Shown: positions 9,775 to 18,807, counted from the first letter of the stretch. The stretch is 64,000 bases of DNA from Tsukamurella sputi (GCF_007858445.1 NZ_VIGV01000001.1:806001-870000); one strand, 5' to 3'. Numbers and translations are program-made. Notes: a model not told the origin generated them from the sequence alone.

Positions 9775-10421
9775 CCGCCCCGGTGCGTCTCGTGCTCGCG
9801 TCGGCCTCGCCGGCGCGGCTCGCGGTGCTGCGGGCCGCCGGCACGTCGCCGTTCGTCTCGGTCTCCCAGGTCGACGAGGATGCGATCCTCGCCGGCCTGG
9901 GCCCCGACGTCTTGCACGAGGACGCCGTCGCCGCCCTCGCCCGCGCCAAAGCGCGGGACGTCGCCGACCGCATCGTCGCCGACGGCCCGCTGCCCGGGCG
10001 CGCGGTCGTGATCGGCTGCGATTCCATGCTCTCCATCGACGGTGAGCTCGTCGGCAAGCCCCACACCCCCGAGGTCGCCACGGCGCGCTGGCGCGCGATG
10101 CGCGGCCGCACGGGCCGCTTGCTCACCGGGCATCGCGCGATCCTGCTCGACGACGGTGTCGTCACCGCGGAGAGCGGCGGCACCCGCTCCACGACGCTGC
10201 GCTTCGGCGCACCGTCGGACGCGGAGATCGACGCCTACGTCGCGACCGGCGAGCCCCTCGAGGTGGCCGGCGGCTTCACCCTCGACGGTCTCGGCGGCTG
10301 GTTCGTCGAGGCGATCGACGGCGATCCGAGTTCCGTCATCGGCATCTCCCTGCCGTTGACGCGCGAGCTGCTCGACGGGCTGGGCGTCTCCCCCGTCGAG
10401 CTGTGGCCGGACCGAGCCTGA
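9771..10421 (+). CDS. maf: Maf-like nucleoside triphosphate pyrophosphatase
   Basis: A 216-residue Maf/Ham1-superfamily protein that hydrolyses non-canonical or modified nucleoside triphosphates. The LASASPARLAVLRAAG motif near the start matches the Maf S-x-S-x-x-R signature, followed by VDEDAI and IGCDSMLSIDG with the catalytic acidic residue, and GLGGWFVEAIDGDPSSVIG near the C-terminus. The TTG at 9771 overlaps the accE5 stop; GTG at 9783 is an alternative. It ends the conserved block before the acyltransferase island. Confidence 0.92.
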   Translation: MTAPVRLVLASASPARLAVLRAAGTSPFVSVSQVDEDAILAGLGPDVLHEDAVAALARAKARDVADRIVADGPLPGRAVVIGCDSMLSIDGELVGKPHTPEVATARWRAMRGRTGRLLTGHRAILLDDGVVTAESGGTRSTTLRFGAPSDAEIDAYVATGEPLEVAGGFTLDGLGGWFVEAIDGDPSSVIGISLPLTRELLDGLGVSPVELWPDRA

Positions 10422-10674
10422 TCTTCACCATGTCGGACGTGGTGGACCTCACAGGATTTCGCCCACCGATCGTGTAATCATCTCGTTAACGGCGGGCGAT
10501 CACCACGTTTCCGCAGTTCGGCGCCACACTCGATGTTTCCATCACGTACGCCGTTCGAGCTGCAAGAACACCGAAGCATTACCTTCAGGCGAGTTCCCCC
10601 AACCCTGGTCAAGGGTCCAATAGCGTGACGAGCGCCACCACTCGTTCGTCTCGCGAAAGGAATGGACGTCGACT

Positions 10675-10680
10675 TAGCGT
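10675..10680 (+). promoter_or_regulatory. Leaderless-type -10 element of the acyltransferase island (TAGCGT)
   Basis: TAGCGT ends 6 bases before the ATG at 10687. A second TAGCGT at 10621-10626 could start a transcript with a short leader that includes AAAGGA. The 265-base gap after maf (10422-10686) holds nothing else recognisable. The island therefore seems to have its own promoter. Confidence 0.45.
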
Positions 10681-10686
10681 CATCCC

Positions 10687-11931
10687 ATGACCACGACGCT
10701 CCGCCCCCTCGCCTCGTCCGAGATCGGCTTCGTGGGCCCGCACCCCACCACGTGCGCCTTCGAGCTGACCGTGCGCGGCCCGCTCGATCAGGACGCCCTC
10801 GCCGACGCCTTCGCGGCCCTGCGGGCCGAGCACCCCGCGCTGGACGCCGCCGTCGCACCCGCCGGCGACGGGTACGCCTTCGTCTCGCCCACGGCCGGCG
10901 CGGCGCTCACCACCGGCCCCGAGGCTCCCCTCGTCGACCCCGCGCACGCGCTCGCCCGGCTGCACGTCACGTCGGTCGGCGATCGGCACCGCGTCGCCCT
11001 CGCCGTCAGCCACGCGCTCGCCGACGGTGCGCACCTCTTCGCGCTCCTGAGCCGGCTCTGGTCGCATTACACCGCGCTCGTCCGCACGGGCGCGACGGAC
11101 GTCGCGGCGCCGCGTCCCTTCCCCGGCTCGGCGCAGCGGGTCCTCGCCACGCTCGACGTCCCGAAGGTCAGCACCGGCCGCGCCAGGCTCGACGGTGCGC
11201 GGTGGTACGGCAGCGCTCCCGTCCTCGCCCCGCGGGAGGCCGACGGGGCCGTCCTGCCCGAGACGATCTCGCTGCGTTTCTCGCCGGAGACCACCGCGCG
11301 CTTCACGGAGGCCGCGCAGGAGAACGGCGTCAACGCGCTGCTCTCCGGCACCCTGCTCGCCGCCGAACGCGCGGGCTTCCTCGGCGAGGATCCCGCGGCG
11401 CCGATCCGGATCGGCGCGATGACCCTCGTCGACCTGCGGCGCCGGGTGCGCCCCCTGCTCGATCCGACCGAGGTCACCAACTTCGTCGGCGCCTCCTACA
11501 GCGCCCCGGAACTGACCACCGCCGCCGACCCCGAGCGGGTGGGCGCGGCCCTGGCGAAGACGGTGCGCACCGATGTGCGGGGCGGGCGTGCACTCGCCGC
11601 CCTCGCCAACGCGGCGGCGTCCTCGGCGACGCCGGAGCCGCCGGTGGTGCTCAGCAACCTCGGGCCGCTCGACGTCGAGCTGCCCGACGACCTGACCGCG
11701 GAGGACCTGCGGCCCGTCCTGTCGATGGACTCCACCGCCCTGCACGTTCCCGCCGGCCCGCGTCGCGCGGCACCGTCGGCCACGATCCACCAGGTCTGGA
11801 CCTTCCGCGGCCGCCTCGGGATCGAGGCGATCACCCTCGGCGGCACCGCCACCACCGAGGCCCGCACCGCGGTCGCGGACCGCATCGACGCCCTCGTCCA
11901 CGCCGCCGCCCGCCGCGCACCCGCAGCCTGA
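10687..11931 (+). CDS. PapA5-like HX3DG acyltransferase (condensation-domain fold), copy 1
   Basis: A 414-residue protein of the chloramphenicol acetyltransferase/condensation superfamily. The catalytic motif is SHALADG with His109 and Asp113. The C-terminal half carries VLSNLGPLDVELP, equivalent to the structural SNLG segment of PapA5-like enzymes, and ends with FRGRLGIEAITLGG. PapA-type enzymes esterify sugars or diols with acyl groups from acyl-CoA or polyketide synthases. It is the first gene of a six-gene run with gaps of 26 bases or less. Its substrate is unknown; the glycosyltransferase four genes downstream suggests a glycolipid. It is not part of the mycobacterial version of this locus. 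Confidence 0.8.
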   Translation: MTTTLRPLASSEIGFVGPHPTTCAFELTVRGPLDQDALADAFAALRAEHPALDAAVAPAGDGYAFVSPTAGAALTTGPEAPLVDPAHALARLHVTSVGDRHRVALAVSHALADGAHLFALLSRLWSHYTALVRTGATDVAAPRPFPGSAQRVLATLDVPKVSTGRARLDGARWYGSAPVLAPREADGAVLPETISLRFSPETTARFTEAAQENGVNALLSGTLLAAERAGFLGEDPAAPIRIGAMTLVDLRRRVRPLLDPTEVTNFVGASYSAPELTTAADPERVGAALAKTVRTDVRGGRALAALANAAASSATPEPPVVLSNLGPLDVELPDDLTAEDLRPVLSMDSTALHVPAGPRRAAPSATIHQVWTFRGRLGIEAITLGGTATTEARTAVADRIDALVHAAARRAPAA

Positions 11932-11957
11932 CCGTCACCGATCGCACAGGAGCCGAC

Positions 11958-13244
11958 ATGCAGAACCACCGCCCCCTCACCTTCTCCGAGGCCTCCTTCG
12001 TCCGTCCCACCTCGCGCGAGGTCATCGGCACCTCGTTCGAACTGCGCGGCACCGTCGACCGAACCGCACTGCGCTCGGCGTTCACGTCGCTGCTCGAGGA
12101 GTACCCCGTCCTGGCGGCCCGCATCGTCGACGTCAAGGGCCGCCCCCACTTCGCGCCCGGCGACGCCTCGGTGGTCGCCGCGATCGGCTTCCGCGAGACG
12201 ACGGCGCCGTGGACCGGCTACGAGCAGACCCCGCCGTGGTTCGTCGGCTCCGAGCAACTGGCGGCACTGTCGCTCACCGGGATCCGCGACCGCTACCGGC
12301 TCACGCTGTGGGCGAGCCACGCCGCCACGGACGGCTCCGGCATCGTCGCCATCGCGGCCCGCCTGTTCGAGCTGTACACCGCGCTGGCGAGCGGCGCCAC
12401 GCCGATCATCCGGCGCGCCACCGACTTCCCTGCGGAGCCGCACCTGGTGATGGCGGCCCGCGGGCACCTCCCCGCGGAGCTGGACTACGAGGAGCGGCTC
12501 GCGGGCACCGTCTGGCACGGGGCGGTTCCGGCCCACTTCCCCGACGAGCCCGGCCCCGATGTCGACGATGCGCTGCGCATCCGGTTCGGCACGCACGAGA
12601 GCGCCGCCTTCTCCGCCGCGGCTCGCGCCCATGGGGTCTCGTCGCACGCCCTGCTGAGCGCGGTCATCGCGCGGGCCGAGCTCGCCGAGTGCGCGGAGGG
12701 TTCGGCGGTCGCTCTGCTCACCCCGGTCGACTTCCGCAGCCGGATCGACCCGCCGATCCCACTGCGGTCGGTGACCGCCCTCTGCGGCTTCTCCTACGTC
12801 GCGGTCGGTGACGCCCCGACGGAGGAGATCGCGCGCACCGTCGCCGACCGGATCCGTGCGGACGTCCGCGACGGCACCGTGCTGCGGACGTCGGTGAGCC
12901 CCATGCCCGACCCCCGGACCCGGCGCCACGGGCCTCCCGTCCTGATCAGCAACCTCGGCGAGGTGCCCGCACCGCTCACCCCGGCGGGCCTCGACGTCCT
13001 CGACTTCCACGCGCAGATCGTCCGCAGCGCGGCCGGAATCCGCGAGTACGCCGCCGGAGCCGGCGACGAGGCGGTACCGGCCTCGCCCATCGGCACGTCC
13101 TACCTCGTCTCCACCTTCGGCGGCCGCCTCTCCGTCGAGCTGCGCGTACTCCCCGGCACGCTCGACGGTGCCGTCCGCCGCCGGCTCCTCGACCGCATCG
13201 AGGCCGGCGCGCACCGGCTGCTGTCGATCGGGACCGCGGCATGA
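11958..13244 (+). CDS. PapA5-like HX3DG acyltransferase, copy 2
   Basis: A 428-residue member of the same family. The catalytic motif SHAATDG has His121 and Asp125, and the C-terminal half has LISNLGEVPAPLTPAG and STFGGRLSVELRVLPG, typical of PapA5-type enzymes. It begins with LTFSEASFVRPTSREVIG, the N-terminal donor-site strand of the family. It lies 26 bases after copy 1 and its stop overlaps the membrane-protein gene by 4 bases. It is clearly paralogous to copies 1 and 3 but diverged enough to suggest a different acyl donor or position. Confidence 0.8.
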   Translation: MQNHRPLTFSEASFVRPTSREVIGTSFELRGTVDRTALRSAFTSLLEEYPVLAARIVDVKGRPHFAPGDASVVAAIGFRETTAPWTGYEQTPPWFVGSEQLAALSLTGIRDRYRLTLWASHAATDGSGIVAIAARLFELYTALASGATPIIRRATDFPAEPHLVMAARGHLPAELDYEERLAGTVWHGAVPAHFPDEPGPDVDDALRIRFGTHESAAFSAAARAHGVSSHALLSAVIARAELAECAEGSAVALLTPVDFRSRIDPPIPLRSVTALCGFSYVAVGDAPTEEIARTVADRIRADVRDGTVLRTSVSPMPDPRTRRHGPPVLISNLGEVPAPLTPAGLDVLDFHAQIVRSAAGIREYAAGAGDEAVPASPIGTSYLVSTFGGRLSVELRVLPGTLDGAVRRRLLDRIEAGAHRLLSIGTAA

Positions 13245-13927
13245 CCGTCCCGCTCGCCGACACGCAGTCGCCGCCGGCGCCGCCGGTGGCGCTACTCGTC
13301 GACGTCGCGCTCCAGCTGGGCGTGTACTTCAGCCTGCGCTACCTGGTGGGCACCGGCCAGCTCCTCGCGCTGGTCGCCGGCACCACCCTGGTGGCGCTGC
13401 GGATCCTCGTCCGGTCCCTGGTCCGACGGTCCGTGGACCCGCTGGAGATGTTCACGCTCACGCTCCTGGCGTCGTCGATCACGGCCGCTGCGATCTCCGG
13501 CAGCCCGCGCATCATCCTGCTGGTGGAGACCTCCATCGGTGCGCTGATGGCCGTCGCGATCGCCGCCGGCCTGCTCCTGCGGCGCCCGGCGGTCGCGACC
13601 CTGATGATGCGCCTGACCGTCCGCGGCGACGGTGCCCGGGCGCAGCGCTGGAACCGCCGGGTCCGCACCGAGCGCCGGTGCACCCGCGCGCTCGGGGCGG
13701 TCGACCCGCTGTGGCTCGTGGCGGTGGTGCTGAGCACCACCGCTTCGATCACCGCGGCGCTCGGCCTCCCGATCGACTACGCCGTGGTCGCGTGCCAGCT
13801 GATCCCGCTGCTGGTCGCCGTACCCGTGCTCCCCCTGACGCTGCTGCTCCTGCGTCCCGTCCGCGCCGCCCTGGCCGAGCCCCGAACCGAGTTCCACCCG
13901 CCCGTCGAAAGGACATCACTGACATGA
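13241..13927 (+). CDS. Integral membrane protein of unknown function (possibly VC0807-like)
   Basis: A 228-residue membrane protein with about six hydrophobic segments (near 18-34, 38-55, 66-85, 88-110, 152-172 and 178-204) and a basic cytoplasmic loop rich in Arg (about 120-150). DVALQLGVYFSLRYLVG and DPLEMFTLTLLASSIT recall the VC0807/septation-protein-A-like group, but I do not recognise it with certainty. It is sandwiched with 4-base overlaps between an acyltransferase and the glycosyltransferase. That placement suggests a role in the same product, for example membrane anchoring or transport of an intermediate; this is inference from position. Confidence 0.6.
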   Translation: MTVPLADTQSPPAPPVALLVDVALQLGVYFSLRYLVGTGQLLALVAGTTLVALRILVRSLVRRSVDPLEMFTLTLLASSITAAAISGSPRIILLVETSIGALMAVAIAAGLLLRRPAVATLMMRLTVRGDGARAQRWNRRVRTERRCTRALGAVDPLWLVAVVLSTTASITAALGLPIDYAVVACQLIPLLVAVPVLPLTLLLLRPVRAALAEPRTEFHPPVERTSLT

Positions 13928-15306
13928 AGGTCTGCATCCTCGCCATGGGGAGCCGCGGCGACGTCCAGCCGACGATCGCGATCGGACTCGCGCTGCGCGC
14001 CCGCGGCCACGATGTGACGATCGCCGCGATGGGGGACCCGCTGGTCGAACTCATCCGCTCCGCGGGCCTCGACGCGCACCGCCTCAACGACGGTGTCCCC
14101 GACTACGACGACGACTACCGCGACGTGATCCACCGGCCGGTCGAGCGGATGCGGGCCTACGGGCGCTGGCTGATCCGCAACATCGCCACCATCTCCCGCG
14201 AGACGGAGATCGTGTGCCGCGACGCCGATGTCGTGCTGACCCATTCGGACGCGGTCGATTTCGCACTGCCGATCACGCGGCGCAGCGGCGCGACCATCAT
14301 CAGCTACCGGTTCTTCCCCGGGACCACCAACAGCGTCTACCCGATGACGCAGTACACCCCCGCGGGCTTGACCAGCGACGTGCTCTCGCGCTCGCCCCGG
14401 ATGGTCAAGCGCGCGACCTGGGCCCTCGGCGACTCGTTCACCTGGACGCACGTCCGGGCGGCCGTGAACTTCCACCGGATGTCGGTGGGCGAGGCGCCCT
14501 ACCGGTCGCGGCGCGCGAAGAACCGCGACGCCCACGAGATCGTCGATCTGCAGCTCTACGATCCCGCCCTGACCCCGGACCTGGTCCCCGAGTTCAGCCG
14601 TACCCGGCCGATGCTGGGCTTCCCCGAGGTCCCTTCGGACGCCTGGCTGCGCCGGGGCGCGCAGAAGCGCACCGACGCCGATCTCATGGCCTGGCTCGCC
14701 GACGGCGACGCCCCGATCTACTGGGGCTTCGGCAGCATGCGCATCGCGGACCCGGACGGCATGGCGCGCACCTTCGCCCGCGTCTGCGCCGAGCGCGGCC
14801 GCCGCGGGCTCATCGTCGCCGGGTGGAGCGATCTCGTCGGCGCCGACCTCGGCGAGCACATCCGCGTCGTGGACGAGGTGGTGCACGCGGAGGTGCTCCC
14901 CCAGTGCGCGGCCGCCGTCCACCACGGCGGGGCCGGGACCACGGCCGCCACGCTCCGGGCGGGCCTCCCCACCCTGATCTGCCCCGTGCTCGCCGACCAG
15001 CCCTTCTGGGGCGCACGGGTCACGGACCTCGGCGTCGGCGCGTGCCTACCGATGCGCAATGTCACCGCCGAACGCCTGCACGCCGCCTTCGACCTGCTGC
15101 TCGATCCGGCGACCCGCCGCCGGGCGCAGCGCATCTCCTCCCTGATCGACCTCGGCGACATCCCCGCCCGCCGCGCCGCGACGATCATCGAGTCGATCGC
15201 CGAGGACGACGGGGTGGACGTGCGGACCGTCGCGCCGCTGGTGGCGCCCGACACCGTCGATTTCGACACCGCCGCGGTGGTCTCCCTCGCCGGACTGGAG
15301 GTGTGA
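13924..15306 (+). CDS. GT1-family glycosyltransferase
   Basis: A 460-residue GT-B glycosyltransferase of family 1. The N-terminal acceptor domain opens with the typical AMGSRGDVQPTIAIGLALRARGH. The C-terminal donor domain has IYWGFGSM, then VHHGGAGTTAATLRAGLPTL near residue 333 and VLADQPFWGARV near 358, which bind the nucleotide sugar. It resembles the Gtf enzymes of mycobacterial glycopeptidolipids and phenolic glycolipids and sterol glucosyltransferases. The likely reaction is transfer of a hexose to a lipid or sugar acceptor, which the neighbouring acyltransferases then esterify (inferred). The 4-base overlap with the membrane protein indicates translational coupling. Confidence 0.85.
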   Translation: MKVCILAMGSRGDVQPTIAIGLALRARGHDVTIAAMGDPLVELIRSAGLDAHRLNDGVPDYDDDYRDVIHRPVERMRAYGRWLIRNIATISRETEIVCRDADVVLTHSDAVDFALPITRRSGATIISYRFFPGTTNSVYPMTQYTPAGLTSDVLSRSPRMVKRATWALGDSFTWTHVRAAVNFHRMSVGEAPYRSRRAKNRDAHEIVDLQLYDPALTPDLVPEFSRTRPMLGFPEVPSDAWLRRGAQKRTDADLMAWLADGDAPIYWGFGSMRIADPDGMARTFARVCAERGRRGLIVAGWSDLVGADLGEHIRVVDEVVHAEVLPQCAAAVHHGGAGTTAATLRAGLPTLICPVLADQPFWGARVTDLGVGACLPMRNVTAERLHAAFDLLLDPATRRRAQRISSLIDLGDIPARRAATIIESIAEDDGVDVRTVAPLVAPDTVDFDTAAVVSLAGLEV

Positions 15307-15307
15307 G

Positions 15308-16558
15308 ATGCCCCGACGCTCCCTGACCCCGCTCGAGATCCCGTACGTGCTCACGGGAACCACCTCCAGCGGCAGCTTCGTGGTCCGCGGCCCGGTGGTG
15401 GCGGACCGCCTGGCCGGCGCCTTCGCCTCGCTGCGCCGCGAGCACCCCGTGCTCGCGGGCCGGATCGAACCGCACGCCTTCGGGTTCGACCTCGTCGCAC
15501 CGGATTCCCCGCCCGAACAGGAGGCCGCACCGATCCGGGTGGAACTGCGCCCCTTCGCCCCGGGCGACGTCCGGCTGGGCGTCGACGTCGAGAACGCCGT
15601 CTCCGCCCTGCAACTGGTCTCGGACGGTGACCTGCATCGGGTGACTCTCGGCGTGAGCCACGCGGTCGCGGACGGCGCGCACGCGCTGTACCTCAATCTG
15701 CGCCTCTGGGAGCTGTACTCGGGTGCTGAGGCCGCGCCACCCGCGGACCTGCCGGCCGCGCCGACGGACCTGGCGGAACGCGTCGGCGCCGCAGGGGCTC
15801 CCGCCGAGCACGCGACGGTCGCCGTGCGCTCCACGGCCGCGATCCCCACGGCGGAGGACGTCGACGGCGGCGATTTCGCCTTCGAGCGGATCCGTCTGGA
15901 CGCCGCCGCGACCGAAGCGCTGCGCCGCCGCGCCAAGGAAGCGGGACTCAGCGTCCACGGCCTGCTCGCCGGGGTGATCGTCGCGGCGGAACGCGCGGAG
16001 CAGGACTTCCCCGCCGACGAGGCCGTCCCCATGGCCGTCTTCAGCCCGGTCGATCTGCGGGCCAGGGCCGAGCCGCCGGTCGCGGCCGCCGCGGTCACCA
16101 ACTTCGCCGGCTCGTCGACGGTGCCCGTCGCGGTCCGCGGCGACACGGCTCCCGAGGAGATCGGGCGGGTCGTGCTCGAGCGGCTCCGCGTCGACCTCGC
16201 CGACGGCACCGTCGTCGCGGCGCTCACCGGGACGGCACCGGTCACCGTCACCGGCGGAGTCCCCGTGCGGCTGAGCAACATCGGGGCGGTTCCGGCACCG
16301 TCGACCCCGGCGGGCGTCACCGCGCTGGACTTCCACACCAGCTCCGAGGTCGACATCGAGCGTGTGCGGACGCTGGTGCGGGCAGCGCCGCCCGAGGCGC
16401 TCGCCCCGCTGGTCGGGCTCCACCACCACGCGCTCACCTTCGACGGGCGTCTGTCGATCGAGCTGCGGCACGCGCCGGGCACCCTTCCGCCCGCGACCGT
16501 CCGGCGCATCCGCGACCGGATCGAGGCCGGCCTGCTCGCCACCGGGGTCGCGGCATGA
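15308..16558 (+). CDS. PapA5-like HX3DG acyltransferase, copy 3
   Basis: A 416-residue paralogue of copies 1 and 2. The catalytic motif is SHAVADG with His118 and Asp122, and the C-terminal part has VRLSNIGAVPAPSTPAG and TFDGRLSIELRHAPG. It starts one base after the glycosyltransferase stop and overlaps copy 4 by 4 bases. Copies 2 and 3 share the C-terminal pattern most closely (SN-G-VPAP-TPAG-LDFH), suggesting duplication within the locus. Confidence 0.8.
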   Translation: MPRRSLTPLEIPYVLTGTTSSGSFVVRGPVVADRLAGAFASLRREHPVLAGRIEPHAFGFDLVAPDSPPEQEAAPIRVELRPFAPGDVRLGVDVENAVSALQLVSDGDLHRVTLGVSHAVADGAHALYLNLRLWELYSGAEAAPPADLPAAPTDLAERVGAAGAPAEHATVAVRSTAAIPTAEDVDGGDFAFERIRLDAAATEALRRRAKEAGLSVHGLLAGVIVAAERAEQDFPADEAVPMAVFSPVDLRARAEPPVAAAAVTNFAGSSTVPVAVRGDTAPEEIGRVVLERLRVDLADGTVVAALTGTAPVTVTGGVPVRLSNIGAVPAPSTPAGVTALDFHTSSEVDIERVRTLVRAAPPEALAPLVGLHHHALTFDGRLSIELRHAPGTLPPATVRRIRDRIEAGLLATGVAA

Positions 16559-17829
16559 CGGACGACCTCCTCGCCTTCGTCGATCAGGGCGCCGCGTCGG
16601 GGACCCGCGCCACCGGCCGCAACGCGCTCATCCAGGTGGTGTGGATCTACGACGCCGGCGTCGATCTCGCGGGCCTCGAACGCTTCCGGTCGGCGCTCAC
16701 CTCGGGCCTGTTGGGCCGCCGGATCGCCCATTCCCCGTTGCCCTTCGGCCGCGATCGCTGGGTGGCGACCACCGCGGCGCCGCGCCTCGCCGTCGACACC
16801 GTCGCGCGGCCGCGAGAGGCGATCGACGGGTGGCTGGACGAGCGGGCCGCCGCTCCCATCGATCCGTGGTCCGGGCCGGGATGGCACCTCGGGGTGCTGC
16901 CCCTGACCGACGGCGGTTCCGCCGTCACCCTGGTGGTCTCGCACGTCCTCGCCGACGGGGTGGGCACCGCGACCGCGGTCGCGGAGGCCGCGCTCGGCGC
17001 CACCCGCGACCTGCCCTACCCGCGCGAGGCGGCCCCGCCGATGCGCGCGATGCGCCGCGATGCGGCGCTGGTGGCCCGCGAGCTGCCGTCCGCCTTCCGG
17101 GCCGCGGCGGCCGCGTCCCGGCTGGCCCGAGGTCGCCTGGAGCACGAGGAACCCGCCCGCGACCACCCCGTCGGGCGCGACCGGTGGGCGGTCGTGCACC
17201 TCGACCGCGCACCGCTGGCGGCCCGCGCCGCGGAGTCCGGCGGCACCGAGTCGACCCTGCTCTTCCAGGCCACCGCCCGGATCGCCGCGGCGCTCGACTG
17301 GGTCCGGCCCGACGGGCGCGCGGTGCTCGGGCTGTCGGTCAACCGGCGTGAGGAGGGCGATCTGCGGGGCAACGCGATCGTCGACGCGGAACTGGTCGTG
17401 GACCCGACGGACACCCTGGAAGGCGTCGTGGCCCTGCGCGCCGACGTCAAGGGCGTCCTGGGCGCACTCCCGGACGCGGGGCGCTACGACGCCTTCGGTC
17501 CCCTGATCACGCTGCTCCCCCGCCGGACACTGGCCGCGCTGATCGACGCACCGCCCGACCCTGCGAACCCCGTCACCACCTGCGCCGGCGTGGGCGAGCT
17601 GCCCGCCCCGGTCCGTGCGCCCGACGGCACGCCCGCGGACCGCACGTGGTTCCGGCTGGCGTGGTCCGCCCTGCCGGGCCGGGTCGTGGCGGACCGTCCG
17701 CCCTACCTGTACGTCGGGTGGACCGGAACGCGGGACGAGACCTCGTTGTTCACCGCGACCAATCTCGCGGCCCCCGCCGATCTGCGCGGCCTCGTCGAGG
17801 CGGCGGCGCAGGACCTCGCCACCCGATGA
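16555..17829 (+). CDS. HX3DG acyltransferase, divergent copy 4
   Basis: A 424-residue protein with the catalytic SHVLADG motif at His130 and Asp134. It differs from copies 1-3 by a longer N-terminal segment (TGRNALIQVVWIYDAGVDL) and an Arg/Ala-rich central region (about 160-210), and resembles wax-ester synthase/DGAT-like or unassigned condensation proteins of mycolate bacteria more than PapA5. FRLAWSALPGRVV and the final beta-strand YLYVGWTG complete the fold. It is the last gene of the island, with a possible hairpin terminator 11 bases after its stop. Confidence 0.7.
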   Translation: MTDDLLAFVDQGAASGTRATGRNALIQVVWIYDAGVDLAGLERFRSALTSGLLGRRIAHSPLPFGRDRWVATTAAPRLAVDTVARPREAIDGWLDERAAAPIDPWSGPGWHLGVLPLTDGGSAVTLVVSHVLADGVGTATAVAEAALGATRDLPYPREAAPPMRAMRRDAALVARELPSAFRAAAAASRLARGRLEHEEPARDHPVGRDRWAVVHLDRAPLAARAAESGGTESTLLFQATARIAAALDWVRPDGRAVLGLSVNRREEGDLRGNAIVDAELVVDPTDTLEGVVALRADVKGVLGALPDAGRYDAFGPLITLLPRRTLAALIDAPPDPANPVTTCAGVGELPAPVRAPDGTPADRTWFRLAWSALPGRVVADRPPYLYVGWTGTRDETSLFTATNLAAPADLRGLVEAAAQDLATR

Positions 17830-17839
17830 GACGCCGCAC

Positions 17840-17875
17840 GCGGGGGCGCCACCGGGGTCGCCGCGGCGCGCCCGC
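17840..17875 (+). terminator. Possible hairpin ending the acyltransferase island
   Basis: An 11-base stem with one mismatch (17840-17850 pairing with 17865-17875) and a 14-base loop lies just after copy 4 and before the sseA promoter. There is no T-run, as is common for high-GC actinobacteria. Confidence 0.35.
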
Positions 17876-17888
17876 ACCGTCCGGGGGC

Positions 17889-17894
17889 TAGGCT
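17889..17894 (+). promoter_or_regulatory. Leaderless-type -10 element of sseA (TAGGCT)
   Basis: TAGGCT ends 7 bases before the GTG at 17902, so sseA has its own promoter and is not dependent on the inserted island. Confidence 0.5.
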
Positions 17895-17901
17895 GGCGGA
17901 C

Positions 17902-18807
17902 GTGGCTATCGAGACCGATCCGAGCGCGGAACTGCAGGACTACGCACACCCCGAGCGCCTCGTCACCGCGGACTGGCTGAGCGGGCACCTCGGTGTCCCC
18001 GGCCTGAAGGTGATCGAGTCCGACGAGGACGTGCTCCTCTACGACATCGGGCACATCCCCACGGCGCAGAAGGTCGACTGGCACCTGCACCTGAACGACC
18101 CGGTGACGCGCGACTACATCTCCGGCGAGCAGTTCGCGGAACTCATGCGCGCCAAGGGCATCAGCCGCGACGACACCGTGGTGATCTACGGCGACAAGTC
18201 GAACTGGTGGGCCGCCTACGCCCTGTGGGTGTTCACCCTCTTCGGCCACCCGGACGTCCGCCTGCTCGACGGCGGCCGGGACAAGTGGATCAGCGACGCC
18301 CGAGACGTCTCGCTGGAGCAGCCCGAGTACCCGCGCAGCGACTACCCCGTGGTCGAGCGCGACGATTCGACGATCCGCGCCTTCGCCGACGAGGTGCGCG
18401 CCGACATCGGGCGCCGCGCGCTGGTCGACGTGCGCTCCCCGCAGGAGTACACGGGCGAGCGCACCCACATGCCCGACTACCCGGAGGAGGGGGCGCTGCG
18501 CGGCGGCCACATCCCCACCGCGGTGTCCATCCCGTGGGCGAAGGCCGCTCGCCAGGACGGCCGGTTCCTCCCCCACGCCGACCTCCTCGAGGTCTACGGC
18601 GGGCTCGACCCCAAGGCCCCCGTCACCGCGTACTGCCGCATCGGCGAGCGCTCGAGCCACACCTGGTTCGTGCTCACGCACCTCCTCGGCTTCGACGACG
18701 TGCGCAACTACGACGGTTCCTGGACCGAGTGGGGCAACACCGTGCGCGCGCCGATCGTCCGTGGCGACGACCCCTGCGCAGCGCCCGGCGCCTCCGCCTC
18801 CGCATGA
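17902..18807 (+). CDS. sseA: Thiosulfate sulfurtransferase (rhodanese) SseA
   Basis: A 301-residue tandem rhodanese. Domain 1 (about 18-145) carries [18 protein letters not shown], where the Cys position is replaced, so it is the inactive half. Domain 2 (about 155-290) has [11 protein letters not shown] and the active loop [13 protein letters not shown] with catalytic Cys245. It moves sulfane sulfur from thiosulfate to cyanide or thiol acceptors. The next gene is a SufE-like protein, as in mycobacteria, and the two overlap by 4 bases. The start is the GTG at 17902 behind a leaderless -10. Confidence 0.93.
   Translation: MAIETDPSAELQDYAHPERLVTADWLSGHLGVPGLKVIESDEDVLLYDIGHIPTAQKVDWHLHLNDPVTRDYISGEQFAELMRAKGISRDDTVVIYGDKSNWWAAYALWVFTLFGHPDVRLLDGGRDKWISDARDVSLEQPEYPRSDYPVVERDDSTIRAFADEVRADIGRRALVDVRSPQEYTGERTHMPDYPEEGALRGGHIPTAVSIPWAKAARQDGRFLPHADLLEVYGGLDPKAPVTAYCRIGERSSHTWFVLTHLLGFDDVRNYDGSWTEWGNTVRAPIVRGDDPCAAPGASASA

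Noticed and set aside
10422-10686. Possible riboswitch or small RNA in the gap after maf
   Set aside because: No stable hairpin series or known aptamer pattern could be seen. The gap is explained by promoter sequence for the island.
10687-17829. Non-ribosomal peptide synthetase cluster, because the proteins share the condensation fold
   Set aside because: There are no adenylation or carrier domains. The proteins are single-domain acyltransferases of about 420 residues.
15046-18681. Very long open frame on the minus strand opposite the glycosyltransferase, acyltransferases and sseA
   Set aside because: The opposite strand encodes several clear enzyme families with motifs and coupling. The minus frame is Arg/Gly/Ala-rich without domains, a usual product of 70% GC coding DNA.
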